Positions 8,558 through 15,429 of a stretch of DNA of 51,796 nucleotides are shown here, piece after piece. Source of the DNA: Burkholderiales bacterium (GTDB taxonomy: Bacteria; Pseudomonadota; Gammaproteobacteria; Burkholderiales; Eutrophovitaceae); the NCBI GenBank assembly GCA_035560005.1, contig DATMAN010000089.1:1-51796 (forward strand), given 5' to 3'. The position numbers and the translations under genes were made by a program. Below the pieces are notes generated by a model. That model was not told where the DNA came from. It made no database searches and was given only the letters and a program-made list of their open reading frames with translations. The first letter of the stretch is position 1. Every line of letters starts with the position of its first letter.

Positions 8558-9454
8558 TCATACTCTGTCGATGTGTTTCTCGCCGAACAATCCCTCGGGG
8601 CGCACCAGCAGGAACAGCAGCGCGGCCACGTAGGCGAACCAGCCCTCGATGCCCCCGCCCAGCACAGGCCCCAGGTAGACCTCCGCGAGCTTTTCCGCCG
8701 CGCCGATGATCAGTCCCCCGACGATGGCGCCGAGCACCGAATCGAAGCCGCCGAGGATGAGCACCGGCAAGGCTTTCAATGCCACGAAGGTCAGCGCGAA
8801 CTGCACGCCGTTGCGCGCGCCCCACATCAGGCCCGCCACCAGCGCGACGAAACCCGCCACCGACCAGACGATCGCCCAGATGGTCTTCAGCGGAATGCCC
8901 ACCGACAGGGCGGCTTGGTGATCATCGGCCACCGCGCGCAGCGCGCGCCCGACGCGCGTGACCTGGAAGAACACTGCGAGCACGGTCACCAGAACGCCGG
9001 CGACCAGGGCCGCAGTCAGGTCGAAACGGCTGATGACCATGTCGAGCTCTTGCAGCAGCGCCGCGATGGGCTCGTCCTTCAGTCCGATGTCCAGCGGATA
9101 GACCTTGGCGCCCCACATCAACTGCGCCACGCCTTCGATGAAGAACGCGAGCCCGATCGTGGCCATGAACAGCGTGATCTGCGGCTGGTTGACGAGCGGC
9201 CGCAGGACGATCCGCTCGGTGAGCACGCCCAGCGCGATCATCGTGGCCAGCGCGATCGCGAAGGCCCACCAGAAACCCAGCGCGTAGTGCTCGCGCAGCC
9301 CCACGAAGGTGAGCGCGGCGAAGAACACCATCGCGCCCTGGGCGAAGTTGAACACGCCCGAGGCCTTGTAGATCAGCACGAAGCCCAGTGCCACCAGCGA
9401 GTACATGACCCCCGCCAGCAGCCCGCCGATCAGCACTTCGAAGAAGAAACCCAT
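8558..9454 (-). CDS. livH: Branched-chain-type ABC transporter permease (LivH type)
   Basis: A 298-residue inner-membrane permease of the LivH family. It starts MGFFFEVLIGGLLAGVMYSLVALGFVLIYKASGVFNFAQGAMV; the FNFAQG block is diagnostic for LivH. Later GMGS-equivalent loop is GGFDSVLGAIVGGLIIG, and the C-terminus ends RPEGLFGEKHIDRV, the usual RP.GLFG ending. Start ATG at 9454 with GAGGCG ahead. It lies 87 bases after livG, and the gap carries a repeat family B arm. Confidence 0.94.
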   Translation of the reverse strand: MGFFFEVLIGGLLAGVMYSLVALGFVLIYKASGVFNFAQGAMVFFAALTFVGLREHYALGFWWAFAIALATMIALGVLTERIVLRPLVNQPQITLFMATIGLAFFIEGVAQLMWGAKVYPLDIGLKDEPIAALLQELDMVISRFDLTAALVAGVLVTVLAVFFQVTRVGRALRAVADDHQAALSVGIPLKTIWAIVWSVAGFVALVAGLMWGARNGVQFALTFVALKALPVLILGGFDSVLGAIVGGLIIGAAEKLAEVYLGPVLGGGIEGWFAYVAALLFLLVRPEGLFGEKHIDRV

Positions 9455-9464
9455 CGTCGCCTCA

Positions 9465-9557
9465 GTGACGGGTGAGGATCGAGGAGAAAGCGGTCGACCG
9501 CCACGCTGCGCGCGCGGTGGGGCGGACGCTGGTTCGCTTCGTCACGGCTCACCCGTC
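9465..9557. repeat. Repeat family B, inverted pair at the livG-livH junction
   Basis: GACGGGTGAG (9467-9476) and CTCACCCGTC (9548-9557) are perfect 10-base inverted copies about 70 bases apart. The right arm lies inside the last codons of livG and the left arm sits just upstream of livH. The loop includes a second short palindrome (GCGGTCGACCGC at 9489-9500). Confidence 0.45.
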
Positions 9558-10354
9558 GTTGCACTCGAGCGGGCCACACCGAGGTAGGCGTCGATCACCG
9601 CCTGGTTGCCGCGGATCTCATCCGGCGTGCCATCTCCGATCTTGCGCCCGTAGTCGAGCACGACGATGCGGTCGCAGATGTCCATGACCACCCCCATGTC
9701 GTGCTCGATCAGCACGATGGTGGTGCCGAACTCGTCATTGACGTCGAGCACGAAACGGCACATGTCCTGTTTTTCTTCGACGTTCATCCCGGCCATCGGC
9801 TCGTCGAGCAGCAGCAGCTGCGGCTCGGCGGCGAGTGCCCGCGCCAGCTCCACGCGCTTCTGCAATCCGTAGGGCAGCCTTCCGACAGGGGTCTTGCGCA
9901 CGTGCTCGATCTGCAGAAAGTCGATGATGTGCTCGACTTTTTCGCGGTGGCGCAGCTCCTCCTTCAGATTTGGGCCCCAGTAGATCGCCTGCTGCAACAG
10001 GTTCGATCTCATCTTCTGGTTGCGGCCGGTCATTATGTTGTCGAGCACCGTCATGCCCTTGAACAACGCGATGTTCTGGAAAGTGCGCGCGATGCCCATG
10101 CGCGCGGCCTGATACGGCACCATCCTTGTCCAGGCCTCGCCCTTGAAGCGGATCGTGCCCTTCTGCGGCCGATAGACGCCGTTGATGACGTTGAGCATCG
10201 AGCTTTTCCCCGCCCCGTTGGGTCCGATGATCGCCAGGATCTCGTGCTCGCGCACGTGAAAGCTCACGCCCGAGAGCGCGTGCACGCCCCCGAAGGACAA
10301 CGAAACGTCCTCCACGCTGAGGATCGGTTCTCCGAGCACGCGCGCAGCCGTCAT
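9542..10354 (-). CDS. livG: Branched-chain-type ABC transporter ATP-binding protein (LivG type)
   Basis: A 270-residue ABC ATPase. Walker A is GPNGAGKSSMLNVING, signature LPYGLQKRVELARALA (the LivG form of LSGGQ), Walker B LLLLDEPMAGMN and switch His in VLIEHDMGVVMDICD. The start ATG at 10354 (MTAARVLGEP) overlaps the stop of the acyl-CoA synthetase by four bases (ATGA), so the two are translationally coupled. That coupling is the best sign that the synthetase and transporter share a substrate. Confidence 0.94.
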   Translation of the reverse strand: MTAARVLGEPILSVEDVSLSFGGVHALSGVSFHVREHEILAIIGPNGAGKSSMLNVINGVYRPQKGTIRFKGEAWTRMVPYQAARMGIARTFQNIALFKGMTVLDNIMTGRNQKMRSNLLQQAIYWGPNLKEELRHREKVEHIIDFLQIEHVRKTPVGRLPYGLQKRVELARALAAEPQLLLLDEPMAGMNVEEKQDMCRFVLDVNDEFGTTIVLIEHDMGVVMDICDRIVVLDYGRKIGDGTPDEIRGNQAVIDAYLGVARSSATTGEP

Positions 10355-12321
10355 GCCGCCTTCAAGGCTTGGCCGGGGGGCAGCGGCCGCACGTCGCGGA
10401 TCGCGACCTCCGCGGTGATCTTTCCGCGCCGGCCGTCCTCGAACTTCACTTCGGTCTCGATCTGGCAGCGCGGCGCACCCGCGTACAGCGCCGCGACCAG
10501 CGGCGCGTACTTCTCGGCGATGAACCGGCGGCGGACCTTGCGGGTGCGCGTCAGTTCGTCGTCGTCGGCATCCAGTTCCTTGTGCAGCACCAGGAAGCGC
10601 CGGATCTGAGAGCCGGCCAGATGCGGCTCGCGGGCCAGATCCGCGTTGACCTGTTGCACGCACTCCTGGATCAGCGCGTAAACCTCGGGCTTGGCCGCCA
10701 GGTCCACGTAGCCGGCGTAGGGCAGGCCGCGCTTTTCCGCCCAGTTGCCCACCGCCTGCATGTCGATGTTCACAAAGGCGCAGACCATGTCGCGCCGGTC
10801 ACCGAAGCACACGGCTTCCTTGATGTAGGGGAAGAACTTGAGCTTGTTCTCCAGGAACTGCGGCGCGAACAGGGTGCCGTCGTTGAGCCTGCCGACGTCC
10901 TTGGCGCGGTCGATGATCTTGAGATGCCCGTCCGCGTCGAAGAAGCCCGCGTCGCCGGTCATGAAGTATCCGCCGGGCGCGATCGATTCCGCAGTCGCCT
11001 CCGGGCGCTTGAAGTACTCCTTGAACAAGCCCGGGGTCTTGACCCAGATCTCTCCGCTCTCCGCCACTTTGACCTCGACCCCGGGCAGCGGCCGGCCGAC
11101 CGTATCGAGCTTGGCCTCGCCGTTGGGCTGGCGGCAGACGTAGACCGCGGTCTCGGTCTGCCCGTAGAGCTGCTTCAGGTTGATGCCGATCGAGCGGTAG
11201 AAGCGATGAAGATCCGGGCCGATGGCCGCACCGCCGGTGTAGGCCACGCGGATGCGGCTTAGCCCCAGCACGTTGCGCAGCGGTCCGTAGATCAAGAGGT
11301 CGCCGAGCCAGTACCGCAGACGGTCGGCCGCCGCCACGGGCTTGCGATCGAGGATCTCGGCGCCGCAGCGGCGCGCCACGCGCATGAAGTAGTGGAACAG
11401 CCATTTCTTGATCCGCCCGGCGTCGTCCATGCGGATCATGACCTGGGTGAGCAGGTTCTCGAACACGCGCGGCGGCGCGAAATAATAGGTGGGGCCGATC
11501 TCGCGCAAGTCGGTCATCACCGTCTCCGACGATTCCGGGCAGTTCACGGTGAAACCCGCCACCAGCGCCTGCGCGTAGGAAAACAGATGGTCTCCGACCC
11601 ACGCCATGGGCAGATAGGAGAGCACCGAATCGTGCTCGTTGAAGCCGTCGAACGCGACGTCGCCGCGCGCCGCGGCGATGAAGGCCCGGTGCGTCAGACA
11701 CACGCCCTTGGGCTTGCTGGTGGTGCCGGAGGTGTACAGGATCACCGAGACGTCCTCGGCGCGGCCGGCATCGACCTCCTGCGCGAAGAACCGCGGATTT
11801 TGCACGTCGAGCTCGCGTCCGATCTGGCGCAGCTCGTCGTAGGGCATGAGCTGCGGCTGCGCATAGTTGCGCAGGCCGCGCGGATCGTCGTAATAGATAC
11901 GACGCAGGCGTGGCGCCTGCGGCAGCAGCTCGAGCAGCTTGTCCACCTGCTCCTGGTCCTCGACGATGGCGAACTCGATCTCCGCGTCTTCGAGCACGAA
12001 CAGCATTTCCTGCGCGATCGAGTCCTGGTAGATCGGTACCGGGACCGCGCCCAGCGCCTGGGCCGCGGCGAAGGCCCAGTAGAGCCGCGGGCGATTGTCG
12101 CCGATGATGGCGAGGTTCATCCCGCGCCGGAATCCCTGCGCGTGCAGCCCGCAGGCGAGCCAGCGCACTTCGGTGGCAACCTGCTCCCAGCTCCAGCTCT
12201 GCCAGACCCCGAGATCTTTCTCGCGGATGGCGATCGCCTGCGGCCGTGTGCGCGCATGCTGCAGCAGCAGCCTGGGAAAAGTGTCGGCCACCGCCGCTGA
12301 GGCGGCCGCGGACTGCGTCAA
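10351..12321 (-). CDS. AMP-dependent acyl-CoA synthetase (FACL-like) opening the ABC operon
   Basis: A 656-residue ANL-superfamily ligase, which adenylates a carboxylic acid and transfers it to CoA. Motifs in order: A3 P-loop ILYTSGTTSKPKG near residue 205, A5 YGQTETAVYV, A7 TGDAGFFDADG, A8 KIIDRAKDVGRLNDGTLFAP and a late TRTRKVRRRF lysine region. It resembles long-chain acyl-CoA synthetases by overall layout, but the specificity pocket cannot be assigned. The start chosen is TTG at 12321, since AGGAGGAG lies seven bases ahead; the in-frame ATG at 12420 has no ribosome site and would overlap the probable promoter. First gene of the operon, divergent from the Crp/Fnr-type regulator. Confidence 0.9.
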   Translation of the reverse strand: MTQSAAASAAVADTFPRLLLQHARTRPQAIAIREKDLGVWQSWSWEQVATEVRWLACGLHAQGFRRGMNLAIIGDNRPRLYWAFAAAQALGAVPVPIYQDSIAQEMLFVLEDAEIEFAIVEDQEQVDKLLELLPQAPRLRRIYYDDPRGLRNYAQPQLMPYDELRQIGRELDVQNPRFFAQEVDAGRAEDVSVILYTSGTTSKPKGVCLTHRAFIAAARGDVAFDGFNEHDSVLSYLPMAWVGDHLFSYAQALVAGFTVNCPESSETVMTDLREIGPTYYFAPPRVFENLLTQVMIRMDDAGRIKKWLFHYFMRVARRCGAEILDRKPVAAADRLRYWLGDLLIYGPLRNVLGLSRIRVAYTGGAAIGPDLHRFYRSIGINLKQLYGQTETAVYVCRQPNGEAKLDTVGRPLPGVEVKVAESGEIWVKTPGLFKEYFKRPEATAESIAPGGYFMTGDAGFFDADGHLKIIDRAKDVGRLNDGTLFAPQFLENKLKFFPYIKEAVCFGDRRDMVCAFVNIDMQAVGNWAEKRGLPYAGYVDLAAKPEVYALIQECVQQVNADLAREPHLAGSQIRRFLVLHKELDADDDELTRTRKVRRRFIAEKYAPLVAALYAGAPRCQIETEVKFEDGRRGKITAEVAIRDVRPLPPGQALKAA

Positions 12322-12436
12322 GTGATCTCCTCCTGGTGGGTCCGGCGTCGAGCCCTCGCGGGCCGGACCGAGCGGACCGGCTGCCTGCCGGTTTTGGCAA
12401 AGCTTACTATGGGCCGGCACGGCTGCCGACCCCTTC

Positions 12437-12487
12437 GTGTCGCGACCCTACCGGCTGCGGCTGCGCATGGCTGTCGTTTCGCCGACA
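12437..12487. promoter_or_regulatory. Candidate Crp/Fnr-type operator(s) in the divergent promoter region
   Basis: TGTCG-TTTCGC-CGACA (12472-12487) is a perfect 5-6-5 dyad, the geometry used by Crp/Fnr dimers, though the half-site is TGTCG rather than TGTGA. It ends ten bases before the regulator's GTG start, where it would block its translation start or transcription. A second palindrome, GTCGCGAC (12437-12444), has the same half-site with no spacer. The site's position suggests autoregulation and control of the divergent ABC operon. Confidence 0.45.
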
Positions 12488-12497
12488 ATTCCTGCCC

Positions 12498-13172
12498 GTG
12501 CCGACCCTGTCCGAACACCTGCGGGCCACGCTCTGGGCCCGAGCTTTGACCGAAGAGCAGATGAGCCGCGTGGAACGCGAGGCCGAACAGCGGTTCTGCG
12601 CGGCGGGCACCGCGGTGTGCCGCAAGGGCGAGCCGGTGGACGCCTGGATCGGCGTGCTCGAAGGCCTGGTCAAGATCCACGCCGTGTCGGCCGACGGCCG
12701 TTCGGTCACTTTCACCGGCATTCCCGCCGGCGGCTGGTTCGGCGAAGGCTCGCTGCTCAAGGCCGACCCGCGCAAGTACGATGCCTTGGCGCTGCGCGAC
12801 TCGCGCATCGCCCGCATGCCGCGCGCCACGTTCGAGTGGTTGATCGACAACAGCATCGGCTTCAACCGCTTCCTGCTGCGCCAGCTCAACGAACGCCTCG
12901 CCCAGTTCATCGCGCTCGTCGAGTACGAGCGCCTGCTCGATACCGATGCCCGCGTGGCGCGCTGTCTCGGCGAGCTGTTCAACCCCGTCCTCTATCCGGG
13001 CATCGGTCCGCGGTTGTCGATTTCCCAGGAGGAGATCGGCTACCTCACGGGCGTGTCCCGCCAGCGCGTCAACCAGGCCCTGCAAAGGCTGGAGCGCGAA
13101 GGTCTGCTCACGGTGGGATACGGCGGGGTGGAGGTGCTCGACGTCGACAAGCTCCGCAGCTACGGCGCCTGA
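12498..13172 (+). CDS. Crp/Fnr-family transcriptional regulator
   Basis: A 224-residue regulator. Residues ~30-115 form the cyclic-nucleotide-binding-like barrel (GEPVDAWIGVLEGLVKIH, GGWFGEGSLL), followed by a dimer helix and a C-terminal winged helix with ISQEEIGYLTGVSRQRVNQALQ as helix-turn-helix. It lacks the N-terminal cysteine cluster of FNR, so it is not an oxygen-sensing iron-sulfur form by sequence. The recognition helix has SRQRV where Crp has SRETV, which agrees with a half-site other than TGTGA. GTG at 12498 is chosen because the domain begins right there (VPTLSEHLRATLW); upstream in-frame codons do not look coding. Divergent from the synthetase/ABC operon, its most likely target. 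Confidence 0.88.
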   Translation: MPTLSEHLRATLWARALTEEQMSRVEREAEQRFCAAGTAVCRKGEPVDAWIGVLEGLVKIHAVSADGRSVTFTGIPAGGWFGEGSLLKADPRKYDALALRDSRIARMPRATFEWLIDNSIGFNRFLLRQLNERLAQFIALVEYERLLDTDARVARCLGELFNPVLYPGIGPRLSISQEEIGYLTGVSRQRVNQALQRLEREGLLTVGYGGVEVLDVDKLRSYGA

Positions 13173-13840
13173 CCGCGCGCCGTGCCGGCTTGACGCGCGA
13201 TCGTTCTCGCCAGGCGGCTCAACCGCCGATCGGCGATGCCGTGCCGTTCCAGGCTTTGCGCGGTCTGCACGAGGTAGTCCGTGCAGGCGCCGAAGTGGCC
13301 GCGCGCGCCGAGCACCGTGGCCACGATCTGCTCGTCGGTGAGGCGTCCCGCGTATCCGGGCTTGCTGCGGTCCACGACGAAGGCGATCGACCGCACCGGA
13401 CCGCCGTGGGTGAGGGCCGTGACCCAGCGCGGCAGATAGGTACCCGTCAGCATCTCGCGCCGCCAGAGCAGTTTCAGCTCCTCGTCGAGTCCGTGTTCGT
13501 GCAGGCGATACACGATCCCGCCGCAGCAGCCCCCACGATCCAGTCCGAGCACCAGTCCCGGCCGCTCGGGCGAGCCGCGGTTGATCCTCGACCAGAGGTA
13601 GAAGCCGCGGTGGTAGCCGCGCAATCGCGCGACGCGGCGCTCGGCGTATTTCAGCAGCGGGCTCCAGATGAGCGAGGCGTAGCCGAACACCCAGACCGGC
13701 GCGCCCGGGGGGCGTTCGGCCAGGGTCGCGGCCAGCGACCGGGCGAGCTGCTCGTCGCTGAGCAGCAGGTGGCCATAGCCGGCGGCGCGCACGGCCCGGC
13801 GTACGCCGTCGCGCTCGAGGAAGGATCGATCCACGCTCAT
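13160..13840 (-). CDS. ChaC-like gamma-glutamylcyclotransferase
   Basis: This 226-residue protein carries the glutamylcyclotransferase loop VWVFGYASLIWSP near residue 50 and the acidic segment LLWRREMLTGTYLPRW, whose Glu is the catalytic residue in ChaC enzymes. Family members cleave glutathione to 5-oxoproline and Cys-Gly in the cytosol. The start ATG at 13840 fits the family length. Its last 13 bases overlap the convergent end of the Crp/Fnr-type gene. The peroxidase gene lies 50 bases upstream, so the two may share a transcript. Confidence 0.88.
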   Translation of the reverse strand: MSVDRSFLERDGVRRAVRAAGYGHLLLSDEQLARSLAATLAERPPGAPVWVFGYASLIWSPLLKYAERRVARLRGYHRGFYLWSRINRGSPERPGLVLGLDRGGCCGGIVYRLHEHGLDEELKLLWRREMLTGTYLPRWVTALTHGGPVRSIAFVVDRSKPGYAGRLTDEQIVATVLGARGHFGACTDYLVQTAQSLERHGIADRRLSRLARTIARQAGTARGQAP

Positions 13841-13890
13841 CGCGGCCTGCCTCGATCGCTGCGACACGCGGGCCGAGCCTGCCGGCGCGC

Positions 13891-14961
13891 CTACTTCCGG
13901 TAGGCCGCGACCGGCAGCACGGGGACGTTGGCGAACTGCGCGGGCACTTCTCCGGTCAGGCTTTCCAGGAACGCAACGATGTCCGAAACATCGGCATCGG
14001 TCAGCTCGCGGCCGAGCTGCAGTTTGGCCATGATGCGCACTGCGTCGCGCAGTTCCGCCACCGAGCCGTCGTGGAAGTAGGGCGGGGTCACCGCGACGTT
14101 GCGCAGTTGCTGCACCTTGAAGATGTAGGCGTCGGCCTCGTTCTTGGTGTCGTGGAACCGGCCCTTGTCGCGGCCCTTGAACAGATCGATCTCCTCGCTG
14201 CCGGTCAGGGTCCAGTAATCCTGGGTGATGCCGAACTTCTGGTACATCTGTCCGCCGACCACCACGCCGTTGTGGCAGCCGGCACAACCGACGGCGATGA
14301 ACTTGTCGAGCCCACGCTTGGCCTGGGCGCTGAGCGCCGACGGGTCGCCGGAGAGATAACGATCGAAGGGCGCGGGCGTGAGCAGAGTCCGTTCGTAGGC
14401 ACCGATCGCCCTGCCCCAGTTGTGCGCCGTCACCGGCTCGGGCTCGTTCGGGAACGCCTTTTCGAACAGGGCGCGATAGCCGGGCAGCGCCCGCAGCCGC
14501 GCTTCCGCCGCGGCGTAGTCGGCGTTTCCGTAGGCAAGGGGGCTGATGAGTGCCTTTACGGCTTGCTCCTCGACGTCGACCCGGTTGCCGCCGTAGTGCT
14601 GAACGAACTGCAGTGCCGTGTTGAAAACGGTTGGCGTGTTGCGTGGCAGGATCTTGCCCTGGTTGCCGACCGTGCGCGGTAGCGGCTCGGCGCCGTAGAA
14701 CGAAGGCAGGTGACAGGCTGCGCAGCTCACCCGGCCGTCGGTCGATACCCGGTTCTCGAAAAACAGCGCCCGGCCGAGCGCGACCAGCTCGGGGGTCACC
14801 GGCCGCTCGGGCGTGGCGGCATTCGCCGGCAGCGGCTTGAACAACTGCTGCGCCCGGGCGAGCAGCGCCGCATCGTCGGCGAACCCCGGAACGGCATTGA
14901 AAGCAGCCATTGCCGCGAGCAGCACGGCGCACCTTGTGACTGGTCTTTCGATCTTCTTCAT
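13891..14961 (-). CDS. Di-haem cytochrome c peroxidase (CcpA/MauG family)
   Basis: A 356-residue periplasmic protein with a signal peptide (MKKIERPVTRCAVLLAAMAAFNAVPGFA). It has two haem c sites, CAACH and CAGCH, about 155 residues apart, as in bacterial di-haem peroxidases, and the later RNVAVTPPYFHDGSV segment holding the distal-haem region. It reduces hydrogen peroxide with electrons from cytochrome c, or belongs to the MauG-like modification enzymes; sequence alone does not decide. ATG at 14961 has AGGAGAAGC ahead; an in-frame ATG at 14979 precedes that ribosome site and is rejected. Export and haem attachment need the Sec and Ccm systems, not in this window. Confidence 0.9.
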   Translation of the reverse strand: MKKIERPVTRCAVLLAAMAAFNAVPGFADDAALLARAQQLFKPLPANAATPERPVTPELVALGRALFFENRVSTDGRVSCAACHLPSFYGAEPLPRTVGNQGKILPRNTPTVFNTALQFVQHYGGNRVDVEEQAVKALISPLAYGNADYAAAEARLRALPGYRALFEKAFPNEPEPVTAHNWGRAIGAYERTLLTPAPFDRYLSGDPSALSAQAKRGLDKFIAVGCAGCHNGVVVGGQMYQKFGITQDYWTLTGSEEIDLFKGRDKGRFHDTKNEADAYIFKVQQLRNVAVTPPYFHDGSVAELRDAVRIMAKLQLGRELTDADVSDIVAFLESLTGEVPAQFANVPVLPVAAYRK

Positions 14962-15047
14962 GATGCTTCTCCTGTTCATGCTCTAGCGATTGAGGGCTTG
15001 TGAGGGTTCGTCGCGCGGGCCGTGAAACGGTTGCCGCGCGCGGCGTG

Positions 15048-15377
15048 TCAACTGTCGATCCGGCAGTAGATCTCCAGGCAGTTGTGCTCCGGGTCGAAGA
15101 TCCGGAAGGAAGCGAACTCGCTGCCTTCGGCGATCGAGGCGTCGAACTTGCCGGCCCATTCGGCGAGCACCTTCATGTTGGGCACGCGCAGGCCGAAGTG
15201 CAGCTCCGGGGCACGCGCGACCGGCTCTCCCTTCTGAAAGACGATCAACACACCCGGCCCGCGCACGCGGTGGCCGTCGGCTTGCAAGCCGAAGGTCTGC
15301 GCGTACCAGCGCGCCAGCCCCGCGGGATCGCGCGCGGGCATGTTGAGGTGCTCGAGGCGAAAGGCGGGTTCTTTCAT
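15048..15377 (-). CDS. VOC (glyoxalase/bleomycin-resistance) family protein
   Basis: A 109-residue single-module VOC protein. It has RLEHLNMPARDPAGLARWYAQTFGL at the front, with a metal-type His, and FRIFDPEHNCLEIYC at the end with the second-half Glu. Family members are metal-dependent isomerases, dioxygenases or binding proteins; the substrate is unknown. It follows icmF by 52 bases on the same strand. It is shorter than, and lacks the second His pattern of, methylmalonyl-CoA epimerase, so it is not called that despite the mutase neighbour. Confidence 0.75.
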   Translation of the reverse strand: MKEPAFRLEHLNMPARDPAGLARWYAQTFGLQADGHRVRGPGVLIVFQKGEPVARAPELHFGLRVPNMKVLAEWAGKFDASIAEGSEFASFRIFDPEHNCLEIYCRIDS

Positions 15378-15429
15378 CGTGATCGGCTTTCTGCAAGCAA
15401 CGGGAGTGAGGCGCGGGGCATCGGGCGCG

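Noticed and set aside
12322..12420. Longer start of the acyl-CoA synthetase at ATG 12420
   Set aside because: The ribosome site AGGAGGAG sits just before TTG 12321, and the extra residues have no family counterpart.
12498..13172. Oxygen-sensing FNR
   Set aside because: No N-terminal cysteine cluster is present for a [4Fe-4S] site.
15048..15377. Methylmalonyl-CoA epimerase beside the mutase
   Set aside because: The 109-residue VOC protein lacks the epimerase pattern and length.
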